Part shown: positions 26,523 to 34,573 of the stretch, piece after piece
How positions within the stretch are numbered: the first letter of the stretch is position 1
Layout of the letters: the number at the start of each line of letters is the position of its first letter
DNA from: Candidatus Zixiibacteriota bacterium
GTDB lineage: Bacteria > Zixibacteria > MSB-5A5 > GN15 > PGXB01
DNA length: 64,000 nucleotides
Direction of reading: 5' to 3'
Assembly: GCA_016933695.1 (NCBI GenBank)
Contig: JAFGAL010000021.1
Coordinates: forward strand, 62,001-126,000
Notes under the pieces: generated by a model
Seen by the model: only the letters and a program-made list of their open reading frames with translations
Told to the model about the DNA's origin: nothing
Database searches by the model: none
Translations under genes and position numbers: made by a program

Positions 26523-28320
26523 CTGCCGTTACTCCATTTGCATATTTGAATTGTAAATGGAACAACTTGGAGTAATATCCATTTTGCAATATCAATTCCG
26601 TGTGTGTTCCGCGTTCTATAATTTCTCCGCGACGTATCACCAGAATCTGGTCCACGTCCAGAATCGTCGAAAGCCGGTGTGCGATGATAATCGACGTCCG
26701 CCCCGCCATCAGCTTCGTCAGCGAGGCCTGAATCGTTCGCTCCGTCTCCGGATCGACTGAACTGGTGGCCTCGTCCAGCAACAACACGTCGGGATTGACC
26801 ACCAGCGCACGCGCGAACGACAGCAACTGCCGCTCGCCGCGACTGAAATTCGCGCCCTTCTCCGACACTTCGGTTTTGTACCGATGCGGCAGGCGTCGGA
26901 TGAAGCGATCCGCCGCCACCGTCTCGGCGGCCCGTTCGATTCGCTCCGCTGCAATCTCGGACGATTCCAGCGAAATATTCGAGTTGACATCGCCGGGAAA
27001 CAGTACGATATCCTGCAATACCAGCGCAAAGCGCCGCCGTAAATCGGCCTTGCTGATATTGCGGATGTCGATCCCGTCCACCGTGATGCGCCCTTTCTGC
27101 GGATCGTACAGCCGCAACAGCAGGGAAATCACCGTGCTCTTGCCGCCGCCGGTCATTCCGACCAGTGCCGTTCGCTTGCCGATCGGCACCTCGAACGACG
27201 CGTCCTTCAGCGCGTAATTGTCGTCATCGGTATAGGAAAACCAGACCGTCTCGAAACGAATCGCCTGAGTCAACTTCGTCCATGTCACCGGTTTGACCGG
27301 TTCGGGCAGACGCGATTTCTCTTCGAGCAGAGCAAAAATCCGCTTCGCCCCCGCAATCGCTTTCTGGATATTCGACATCTGCTCCGACGCGCGCCAGATC
27401 GGATCGAACGACCGCCAGATCAGAATGATGAACATACTGATCGTACCGACCGTGATAATACCCCGCTCGATCCACATCACACCGAAAAAGAGCACCAACC
27501 CGATCATCACATACTGGAAGAATGCCACCAGGTTGAAATAAAAGCAGACCGCGATATTGACATAGACATCCTCATTGAATTTCAAGCGGTTGGCGTGTTC
27601 TATCCGGCTTCGGGCATATGCGCCGCGATGAAAAATCTGCACGATCGACATCCCGTGCAGAAACTCCGTCAGATTGGCGGTTACCTCCGCCATTTTCTTG
27701 CGGACCTCAAGAAACCGCGGCGTCGTTTTGCGCTCAAAGATAATCGTCAGAATCAACGTAATCGGTATGATGCAAAACAGGATTAATGCCAGTCGCCAGC
27801 TGTAATAGAACATCACCGCATAAATGCCCACGATGAGAATCATATCGCCGACCAGCAGGACCACCGTATTGGTGAACAACATCCGCAGAGATTCGGTATC
27901 GGATTCCACCCGGGCCATCAGCCGCCCGACCGGATTTCGGTCGAAAAACGACACATCAAGCGACAGGATATGATCAAACAGCCGCCTTTTCAACATGACC
28001 ATAATATCCTGACCGATGATTTCCAGCCAGACCCGCTGGGCATATTGCAACAGCAGGGTCACCAGTTGGATCGCCGCAATTGCGGCAACCGTCCAGAGCA
28101 ATCCCGAAAAATCGCTGTTCTTGATATTGACATCCAGCGCGCGTTTCATCAGAATCGGCCAGCAGAGTGATAACAGCGTGGCCATAACCAATATGAACAG
28201 ACAGCCTGACATGCGCCATTTATGTTCCCGCAGGAACGGCAACAGTCCGCGAAAGGCATCGCGTGAACGAATGTCCTTTTCTGCCGTCGTCGTTTCGTTT
28301 TCGTAAAGTTCTGCCGTCAT
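26512..28320 (-). CDS. Heterodimeric ABC exporter subunit with catalytic Walker B (BmrD/TM288-like)
   Basis: This is a 602-residue membrane-ATPase fusion. The six-helix membrane domain is followed by Walker A (GMTGGGKS), an altered signature (FSRGERQ in place of SGGQ), a full Walker B with catalytic Glu (VLLLDEATSSVD) and H-loop His (IIIAHRLST). It complements the downstream subunit: its Walker site plus the partner's SGGQ makes the one competent ATP site. It is the first structural gene of the operon, 58 bases after an intrinsic terminator that follows a 27-codon leader ORF. That layout parallels Bacillus subtilis bmrB-bmrC-bmrD, where a leader peptide controls the exporter. Confidence 0.92.
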   Translation of the reverse strand: MTAELYENETTTAEKDIRSRDAFRGLLPFLREHKWRMSGCLFILVMATLLSLCWPILMKRALDVNIKNSDFSGLLWTVAAIAAIQLVTLLLQYAQRVWLEIIGQDIMVMLKRRLFDHILSLDVSFFDRNPVGRLMARVESDTESLRMLFTNTVVLLVGDMILIVGIYAVMFYYSWRLALILFCIIPITLILTIIFERKTTPRFLEVRKKMAEVTANLTEFLHGMSIVQIFHRGAYARSRIEHANRLKFNEDVYVNIAVCFYFNLVAFFQYVMIGLVLFFGVMWIERGIITVGTISMFIILIWRSFDPIWRASEQMSNIQKAIAGAKRIFALLEEKSRLPEPVKPVTWTKLTQAIRFETVWFSYTDDDNYALKDASFEVPIGKRTALVGMTGGGKSTVISLLLRLYDPQKGRITVDGIDIRNISKADLRRRFALVLQDIVLFPGDVNSNISLESSEIAAERIERAAETVAADRFIRRLPHRYKTEVSEKGANFSRGERQLLSFARALVVNPDVLLLDEATSSVDPETERTIQASLTKLMAGRTSIIIAHRLSTILDVDQILVIRRGEIIERGTHTELILQNGYYSKLFHLQFKYANGVTADVG

Positions 28321-28378
28321 GACTATTAACCTTTCACAATTGCCGTTTTCTGTTGCCGTTCATGCGGTTCAGGGGCAA

Positions 28379-28417
28379 TAAAAAAGCCCGCCGAACCTGA
28401 TCAGTTGCGGCGGGCTT
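28379..28417 (-). terminator. Intrinsic terminator in the exporter leader (attenuator)
   Basis: Read on the minus strand, AAGCCCGCCG pairs with CGGCGGGCTT (10 bp, plus-strand 408-417 with 384-393 after 28000), followed by a run of T. It lies between the leader ORF and the first exporter gene, so transcripts must read through it. Its 5' arm can instead pair with bases inside the leader ORF (28460-28467). Confidence 0.85.
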
Positions 28418-28438
28418 GGGTAACCTTTGTGATATTTT

Positions 28439-28522
28439 TCACAAACGAGCAAATCCTCCCCCGCCACGGGATACAGTGATACCGAAGAGACAATTATACA
28501 TATTGAGAATATTCGGAATCAT
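28439..28522 (-). CDS. 27-codon leader peptide of the ABC exporter operon
   Basis: A short ORF starts with ATG at 28522, six bases after a perfect GGAGGA (28534-28529), and ends with TGA at 28439. The peptide begins MIPNILNMYN, continues CLFGITVSR and ends GGGGFARL. Codons 19-21 (Arg-Gly-Gly) contain GTGGCGGG, which is complementary (8 bp, one G-U) to CCCGCCGC in the 5' arm of the terminator that follows. A ribosome completing the ORF would cover that segment and allow termination, while a stalled one would free it for antitermination. No similarity to known leader peptides is recognised. A second possibility is a secreted peptide exported by the transporter, though it lacks a processing motif. 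Confidence 0.65.
   Translation of the reverse strand: MIPNILNMYNCLFGITVSRGGGGFARL
28460..28467 (-). promoter_or_regulatory. Antiterminator arm inside leader ORF
   Basis: The minus-strand sequence GTGGCGGG can pair with CCCGCCGC at plus-strand positions 28414-28407, which is most of the 5' arm of the terminator. The two structures are mutually exclusive. Confidence 0.55.
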
Positions 28523-28602
28523 CAAGTTTCCTCCGTCGGGTTATCGTTATGAGAGATAGCTCATTTATTTAGTCTACGACACTAATTTTTAATAGTTTCA
28601 AA

Positions 28603-28630
28603 AATATACTCTCAATTTCGGCACTGTCAA
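28603..28630 (-). promoter_or_regulatory. Promoter of exporter leader
   Basis: On the minus strand, TTGACA (28630-28625) and TATATT (28608-28603) are spaced by 16 bases. The transcript would start near 28596, about 60 bases before the leader ribosome site. Confidence 0.65.
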
Positions 28631-28695
28631 TCATTTTTTTACCGTAAATCGAAAATAATGACAATAAACACGATGTTTTTCTTCTCCGTTTTCGG

Positions 28696-28725
28696 TTGAC
28701 AGATTCGCGGTTCCGCGGTTATTTA
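28696..28725 (+). promoter_or_regulatory. Divergent promoter for the Asp-box/TSP3 protein gene
   Basis: TTGACA at 28696-28701 with TATTTA at 28720-28725 (18-base spacing). It diverges from the exporter promoter, and the spacer contains the palindrome CCGCGG. The remainder of the 28321-28859 gap is leader sequence. Confidence 0.5.
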
Positions 28726-28859
28726 ATACTATACCGGCGGGAAATACCGTTAATGGCATCTTTAAAAGACAACTCCGACGCCGCAAAGTATCGACACTTC
28801 TTTATAAACCGGGGTTTTTGTATGCGAATAATTTACTTGATATAGCGAAAGGAAGGGAT

Positions 28860-30902
28860 ATGTTATCGATTCGATCTCATCAAGGCACGTGGCTGTGCAT
28901 ATTGGTATTACCGCTTCTGTTTTTGACATCTATTGTTATGGCAGAATCGATTCCGGCAAATAAAACGTACGATGCGGTGCATTGTCGATCTCTCGTTCAT
29001 CAGCAGCAACCGCAACAACTCATTGCTCCTTCTCCCCTGTCGAATCTCGAACAAAAGCCCCTGCCGATAGTCGAAAATGCCAGGGCGGTGGAGCAGTACC
29101 TGCACCCGGCAATCGCCTCTGCCGGCAATGACACGCTGTTGCGAGCGTACGAATATCACTCCACCGATTACACCAACAGCGTCGTCTACTGGACCAGTTC
29201 TATCGATAATGGCGCCAACTGGAGTTCCTGCTGTTATTTTGATATATACAATGCCGCCTATCCATCGGTCGATTACCACGGTACCGAATCACGCATGTAC
29301 GGCACCCTGGTCCCCCCGAATACCTGGGGCGGAGGCGGAACCATCGTTTTGATGCGATTTCCCGATCCCACCGACGAAACCACCTGGAACGGAAGCTACT
29401 CCAACTGGACCGAATACGGCTTCCGTAACATGAAAATGAACGATATCGCCTCCGACAACAGCGCCCAATCCTGGAACTGGGGATTCATATCGCTGGTGAT
29501 CAGCCGGTACTATCCTCCGGATTATATCTATGACGATATCCCCATGATCTTTTTCCAGATCGACGCCGCCGGGTATACATTCATCAAGTATCATCCCGAA
29601 CTTGCGGGGTGCAACAACACCGCCGCCGCCATCGACCATGTATCGTCGCTGACGTATGCGGTTTACGATTGGTACAACGACGATGACAACCAATGGCAGT
29701 TGATCGTCCGGCAGGACAATTTCGCCGACTGGGACGACAGTTCCCATACCATGATCGAGGCCTTCATCGATCCGACCATTCATATCACGCAACCCGATGT
29801 GGCCGCGTATGACGACCATATCCTGATCGTCGCGGCGGTAAACAGCGACGCATCACCATCTGATTACGATATCCTCTGCTGGCACGCGATCGACACCGAT
29901 CCGATCGATCTCGATGACAATCCGGTCGTGATTGCCGCCACCGCCGAAGCCGAGAATCATCCCCGGCTGGCGCATATCGACGGTAATCAGTTCGTCTGTT
30001 CATTCGTTCAGGATAATATCCTGTATGCATCATTCACCTGCGACGGCGGTCTGAGCTGGACCGATCCGCAACAGATTTCCCAGCCGACGGAGACTGTCCC
30101 GGCTGAATACCGTACCGGTGACATTGCCAAGGGCGGCGATATTGCCATATACGAAGTCGACGCGTCCGGCGGCAATGTCGAGTTGGCGCTGGCCTATCCG
30201 GCACCGCTTGATTCCGACGGTGACACGGTCACCGATGCCTGCGATAATTGCCCCAATGATGCCAATGTGTCTCAGAACGATACCGACAATGACGGCATCG
30301 GCGACGTCTGCGATAACTGCCCCGCAGACGCCAACGAAGGTCAGGAGGATGCCGATGCGGACGGAATCGGCGACATGTGCGACGTGTGTCCGAACGATCC
30401 CGACAATGATATCGATGGCGATGGATTCTGCGGCGATGTCGACAACTGCCCGAACGATTACAACGACACGCAGGCCGACGGCGATGGTGACAATGTCGGC
30501 GATGTTTGCGATAACTGCCCGACGATCGCCAATGCCGGACAGGCGGATTACGACGGCGACGGCGACGGTGACGCCTGCGACGATGATGACGACGACGATA
30601 CGATACTCGATATCGACGACAACTGCCCGTGGACATATAATCCCGGACAGGAGGACGCCGATTCCAACGGTGTCGGCGACGCCTGTGAGTATACCTGCGG
30701 CGATCCCAACGACGATGATCTGGTCAATCTGCTGGATATTCTCTATCTGGTCGACTATCTGTACGGCACCGGCCCCGCCCCCTATCCGGTGATGGAGGCC
30801 GGCGACGCCAACGCCGACGGCGCGGTTAACCTGCTGGATATATTATACTTGATTGATTTTCTCTACGGCACTCCGGCAGGTCCGGCGCCGCTTTGCCCGT
30901 AA
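28860..30902 (+). CDS. Secreted Asp-box / TSP3 repeat protein with dockerin-like C-terminus
   Basis: The ATG at 28860 is preferred over the one at 28818 because AAGGAAGGG lies before it and a signal peptide (LCILVLPLLFLTSIVMAES) follows directly. The product is 680 residues. The N-terminal 430 residues contain Asp-box-like motifs seen in sialidase-type propellers (SIDNGANWS, TCDGGLSWTD), but no sialidase catalytic residues are identified. Bases about 30214-30690 encode short TSP3 calcium repeats (DNCPNDANVSQNDTDNDG), and the last 70 residues are a dockerin-like pair with the cysteine clasp (CGDPNDDDLVN ... LCP). It is probably an extracellular binding protein. It is transcribed divergently from the ABC exporter. 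Confidence 0.85.
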   Translation: MLSIRSHQGTWLCILVLPLLFLTSIVMAESIPANKTYDAVHCRSLVHQQQPQQLIAPSPLSNLEQKPLPIVENARAVEQYLHPAIASAGNDTLLRAYEYHSTDYTNSVVYWTSSIDNGANWSSCCYFDIYNAAYPSVDYHGTESRMYGTLVPPNTWGGGGTIVLMRFPDPTDETTWNGSYSNWTEYGFRNMKMNDIASDNSAQSWNWGFISLVISRYYPPDYIYDDIPMIFFQIDAAGYTFIKYHPELAGCNNTAAAIDHVSSLTYAVYDWYNDDDNQWQLIVRQDNFADWDDSSHTMIEAFIDPTIHITQPDVAAYDDHILIVAAVNSDASPSDYDILCWHAIDTDPIDLDDNPVVIAATAEAENHPRLAHIDGNQFVCSFVQDNILYASFTCDGGLSWTDPQQISQPTETVPAEYRTGDIAKGGDIAIYEVDASGGNVELALAYPAPLDSDGDTVTDACDNCPNDANVSQNDTDNDGIGDVCDNCPADANEGQEDADADGIGDMCDVCPNDPDNDIDGDGFCGDVDNCPNDYNDTQADGDGDNVGDVCDNCPTIANAGQADYDGDGDGDACDDDDDDDTILDIDDNCPWTYNPGQEDADSNGVGDACEYTCGDPNDDDLVNLLDILYLVDYLYGTGPAPYPVMEAGDANADGAVNLLDILYLIDFLYGTPAGPAPLCP

Positions 30903-30961
30903 AAGGAAATAATTTCCGTCGGGAATGGTGCCGTCGCCATTCCCGGCGAAAGAATAATAGC

Positions 30962-30990
30962 TTGACAGAATTGTGTTCTCCCCGTAGATT
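30962..30990 (+). promoter_or_regulatory. Promoter of Cys/His-repeat protein gene
   Basis: TTGACA at 30962-30967, a 17-base spacer and TAGATT at 30985-30990. A hairpin without a T run (about 30919-30945) lies between it and the preceding gene. Confidence 0.6.
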
Positions 30991-31073
30991 ATGATAGACA
31001 AGGATATCGTCATTACTCGGATTGGCATCGATGGCATTTCACTGACAGACGGATTTCGAGAAGCACAAAACTC

Positions 31074-31128
31074 TGCCGGAATCACGGCGTCATGTCAAGG
31101 TTGGGCTCACTGTATGACGCCTCCGGCA
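31074..31128 (+). promoter_or_regulatory. Long bulged hairpin in 5' leader just before the ribosome site
   Basis: TGCCGGA (31074-31080) pairs with TCCGGCA (31122-31128), and GGCGTCAT (31086-31093) pairs with ATGACGCC (31114-31121). This gives a 15-bp stem with one 5-base bulge and a 20-base loop. TAAGGAGGGG and the ATG at 31153 follow. It could control translation or mRNA stability. Confidence 0.55.
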
Positions 31129-31152
31129 AAACGTAAGTAAGGAGGGGAAGCT

Positions 31153-32430
31153 ATGAAACGAGCCCTGATTCTACTGGTAATCGTCTTTATCCTGGCGGGA
31201 TTCAATCCCATTCAGGCCCAGATGCCGTACAAATGCGGTGATGTCAATGCGGACTTTTCCGTTAACCTGCTTGATGTTCTGGCACTTATCGACTATGTGT
31301 ACAACGAGGGTCCCGAACCACCCGTTATGATGATGGCCGATGTGAACGGCGATGGAGAGGTCAATTTACTTGATATTCTCAGGTATATCGACAAGCTGTA
31401 CGTTTATCCAAACCCCGGTCTTCATTGTGTCGTGCCTCATGATGATTACCAAACGGGATGCCTGCCGGAGAAAGATTACGGCGACGACACCATGTATGTC
31501 TCGGTCGCAGGATACGACCTTCACATCCACCATGATAATGCTTACTATGACTGCTGTCTCGGCTATTGGACCGGCAATTCCATTGATATGAATCACATCA
31601 CGGTCTACCAGTTCGACAGCATTCCGGAATGTGACTGCTACTGCTATTTTAACCTGGAATCGGTGTTTCACACCGAATACGCGGGATCCTATGTTGTTAC
31701 CCTGATCGGACTGGAAGGCGACACGGTGGGCATCGATACCGCGGAAGTCACCGGTGAAGAGGCCTTCACCCACGAGGAAACCCAGTCCGGCTGTTTGGAA
31801 TACGCCAAGGATGATCCGACCGACACGGTGTTTTTCGAGGTGGTCGGCAACGACCTGCATACCTTTCATCGCAATGCCTATTATAATTGCGGGCTGGCCT
31901 ATCTTGTTGAGTACAAGGTCGCCGATTTTCATATCCGCGCGACCGAAGCGGATACCGGCATGCCGGCCGACTGCATTTGTTATTTCAATCTCAAATCGGT
32001 GTTGTATGATTTGCCCGACGGCGAGTATACCGTGACACTGGTCGACGTCTACGGAACAGAAATTGCCTGGGATACGATCGTTGTCGACGGCGAGTACGGC
32101 CTGACAGGATATGAACAGAGCGATTGTTTCGAGGATCCCACGGGACTAATCGAGTACTCGTATGCCGACGGAGAATTGACACTCAAACACCACGACGCCT
32201 TTTACAACTGTGTCGCCGAAATGATCATTCAGTTCGAGCAGGAAGGCAATGTGCTTCGTTTCTATGAACGGAATATCTCCGAAGAAGCCGTTTACTGCCT
32301 GTGTTATTTCGAACTGGATGCCACCGTCGAAGGGATCGCACCGGGTGAGTATATTGTCGAAGTCTGGGCGCAGGATTACCCCTACAGCCCAACGGTCCTG
32401 ATCGACGAGCGGATTCTGATTCTGGAATGA
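31153..32430 (+). CDS. Secreted protein with N-terminal dockerin-like pair and three Cys/His repeats
   Basis: The product is 425 residues with a signal peptide (1-22). Unlike every other dockerin protein here, the module comes first (about 26-95, CGDVNADFSVN to PGLHC). Three repeats of roughly 105 residues follow. Each has a leading cysteine (TGCL, SGCL, SDCF), a H-x-N/D-A-x-Y-x-C motif (HHDNAYYDC, FHRNAYYNC, HHDAFYNC), a C-x-C motif (CDCYCYFNL, CICYFNL, CLCYFEL) and a G-x-Y-x-V strand. The conserved His and Cys could hold a metal or form disulfides. Similar repeats occur in secreted FCB proteins of unknown role, so no function is assigned. It has its own promoter, leader hairpin and terminator. 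Confidence 0.8.
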   Translation: MKRALILLVIVFILAGFNPIQAQMPYKCGDVNADFSVNLLDVLALIDYVYNEGPEPPVMMMADVNGDGEVNLLDILRYIDKLYVYPNPGLHCVVPHDDYQTGCLPEKDYGDDTMYVSVAGYDLHIHHDNAYYDCCLGYWTGNSIDMNHITVYQFDSIPECDCYCYFNLESVFHTEYAGSYVVTLIGLEGDTVGIDTAEVTGEEAFTHEETQSGCLEYAKDDPTDTVFFEVVGNDLHTFHRNAYYNCGLAYLVEYKVADFHIRATEADTGMPADCICYFNLKSVLYDLPDGEYTVTLVDVYGTEIAWDTIVVDGEYGLTGYEQSDCFEDPTGLIEYSYADGELTLKHHDAFYNCVAEMIIQFEQEGNVLRFYERNISEEAVYCLCYFELDATVEGIAPGEYIVEVWAQDYPYSPTVLIDERILILE

Positions 32431-32444
32431 GCATTGAATCATCG

Positions 32445-32479
32445 AAAACGGCAGGACGACTGTCCTGCCGTTTTTTTTT
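32445..32479 (+). terminator. Rho-independent terminator
   Basis: AAAACGGCAGGAC pairs with GTCCTGCCGTTTT around a 4-base loop (32458-32461), followed by a run of nine T that overlaps the stem. Confidence 0.92.
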
Positions 32480-32526
32480 GATAGAAATCACCTGTTGACA
32501 GCAATCTGTGCCTGAAAATTTCCATA

Positions 32527-32555
32527 TTGACAAAGGAATGCCGCTCCGATATACT
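32527..32555 (+). promoter_or_regulatory. Consensus sigma70-like promoter of kinase operon
   Basis: TTGACA at 32527-32532, a 17-base spacer and TATACT at 32550-32555. The leader to the kinase start is about 160 bases and shows no gene. Confidence 0.75.
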
Positions 32556-32724
32556 AACTTCCACGGGTGACATAATTGGTCGTAGGTGCGGTCACGTATT
32601 TTCGGCCGTGCGGCTGTTGCGGGACGTTTATCTCAACTTCGATTGAATTCAAATTCGTTTCCTCGCGATTGCGGCCATTATCGATCCCCATTGGGCTTGC
32701 AACGCATCATTTCAGGGACTGACT

Positions 32725-34533
32725 ATGACTGCAGATCAAAACGACGGATTCAGCGGAGAAACCCGGCCCGATGATCGCGGACGCGATCCCCTCGGCATCA
32801 TGGGATGGACAATCGGCGGCAAATACAAGGTCAATCGACATATCGGCGGCGGTGGTTTCGGCGAAGTATACGAGGGCTTTAATGTCAATCTTCCCGAACA
32901 ACGCCTGGTCATGAAATTTTTTAAACGCGTGCAGTCACGCGACAAATTCGCCAAAGAGGCCAAAATCCTCTGCCTTCTGGATCATCCCAATATCTGCCGG
33001 GTGATTGACTTTTTGCCCGATGAGGGCGCGCTGGTCATCCCGTATATCGAAGGCAAAGACGGCGCCAAAATACTGCGCGAGTCCGGTCCTCTGCCTGAAG
33101 AATTATATCTGCGGGTTGCCCGCGATCTCACTTCCGCGCTGGCATTCGCCCACAAACAGCGGGTCGCTCATCGGGATATCAAACCGGGGAATATCCTGAT
33201 CGATAACAATAATCATGTCTACCTGATCGACTTCGGTATTGCCAAAGAGGTCGGCGAAGCCGCCACCAGGACCGCGTATCAGGCGCTGACGCCGCAGTTC
33301 GCCGCTCCGGAACGACAATCCGGAGACCTGCAATATGATCCGTTTCTCAGTGATGTCTACGAACTCGGGGTCACCCTGTTCAATTTCGCGACCAACAACA
33401 TGCCCTATCGGAATCCGGCCAATCCCAATTTCCGCGAATGGGGCGGTATCGCAACTGAAAACCTGTCGCCCGATCTGCTTCAGATCCTTCGCAAGGCCAC
33501 CCACCCCGATCCCTCGGCGCGATTTAAATCGGTCGAGGATATGGCGGAGACGTTCGCCGGACTAAAACAGGTATATGGCGGTAAAAAAACCGGCCGAAAA
33601 GTGCTGATTCCAGTTATCGCTTTGATCGTGATCGCCGTCGGTATTGCCGGCTATCTCAAACGAGATACCATCGCCGAATTGTTTGGTAAAAAAACCACTC
33701 CGGTTGCGACAGTCACGCAACCAGCCCCGGTCGACACCATGCGAACCGCCGATGCTGATCAACCGAAGGATTCTGCGACAATCCCTGTCACGAAGCCGAA
33801 AGACGTCGCACCCATGGAAAATAAAACCAAAGACCGGACGACTGCGGCGGATACGAAACCGCAAACCAAAGATACATCGAAAACGGTAACGAGAAAACAA
33901 CCGGATGCCGCGGGTGTCAAACCGGACATAACACAAAAGCCGCCCGAAACACCGAAAGAGGAAAAACCGCAATCACCGCCAAAACCGACCGAGGTGGCAC
34001 TGAAAGTCAGCGTTATTCCCGGCGATGGTGCGGAATTGCGAATTGACAATACGGCAGTCACACCGGAACGGTATACCCGAATCAAACCCGGTAGCCATAC
34101 CGTGGCGATAGTCCACCGCGATTATCCGGTTTATCGCGATGAATTCACCGTAACCGACGACACCGCCGTCATCTCGTTCGATCTCAATCGTGAATTCGCC
34201 CAAACGCCGCTGGTCGATCTGAAATTGGTACCACTGCCGGCAACCGAATTGCTGACGCTTTCGTTTGCGCTCAACGGCCGCGCCCGTGAGTTCGACGATC
34301 TCTCCGACATTCAGCTCAAACGTTTGGCGGGCGAGTGGCAAATCGATGTCGCCCTGAATCCGAAACCCGGCGCCGACAACCTGGCCGCCATGGTCGACTC
34401 GCTGGTCACCTTCCCCTTCGGCGGCGGCCCGCATCTGGTGGTAACCGGAAATTCAGGAACGATGGATTTCGGGGTGTTCGCCGAGAAGGGATTGCATACG
34501 ATTCCGTTGATTGTTTTCTGGTCGGAACGATAA
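32725..34533 (+). CDS. Membrane Ser/Thr protein kinase with C-terminal PEGA domain
   Basis: This is a 602-residue Hanks-type kinase. The cytoplasmic kinase domain (about 28-285) has the glycine loop GGGGFGEV, ATP-anchoring Lys64 (VMKFF), catalytic Asp151 (HRDIKPGN), metal-binding Asp169 (DFG) and APE (AAPERQ). One membrane helix lies at about 294-312 (VLIPVIALIVIAVGIAGYL). A Thr/Pro/Lys-rich linker leads to an external PEGA domain (about 423-485, IKPGSHTVAIVHRDYPVY) and a final beta-rich region. PEGA domains are usually surface or peptidoglycan facing, so the kinase may sense the envelope. It is followed after 40 bases by a TPR-like gene in the same direction, a likely partner. Confidence 0.93.
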   Translation: MTADQNDGFSGETRPDDRGRDPLGIMGWTIGGKYKVNRHIGGGGFGEVYEGFNVNLPEQRLVMKFFKRVQSRDKFAKEAKILCLLDHPNICRVIDFLPDEGALVIPYIEGKDGAKILRESGPLPEELYLRVARDLTSALAFAHKQRVAHRDIKPGNILIDNNNHVYLIDFGIAKEVGEAATRTAYQALTPQFAAPERQSGDLQYDPFLSDVYELGVTLFNFATNNMPYRNPANPNFREWGGIATENLSPDLLQILRKATHPDPSARFKSVEDMAETFAGLKQVYGGKKTGRKVLIPVIALIVIAVGIAGYLKRDTIAELFGKKTTPVATVTQPAPVDTMRTADADQPKDSATIPVTKPKDVAPMENKTKDRTTAADTKPQTKDTSKTVTRKQPDAAGVKPDITQKPPETPKEEKPQSPPKPTEVALKVSVIPGDGAELRIDNTAVTPERYTRIKPGSHTVAIVHRDYPVYRDEFTVTDDTAVISFDLNREFAQTPLVDLKLVPLPATELLTLSFALNGRAREFDDLSDIQLKRLAGEWQIDVALNPKPGADNLAAMVDSLVTFPFGGGPHLVVTGNSGTMDFGVFAEKGLHTIPLIVFWSER

Positions 34534-34573
34534 GTACAGGATTACCTACATAAATCAAACACAGGGAGGTTGC

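Noticed and set aside
5634-31434. Cellulosome interpretation of the dockerin-like modules
   Set aside because: The modules are calcium-loop pairs, but no cohesin scaffold or cellulase is visible here, and the attached enzymes are proteases.
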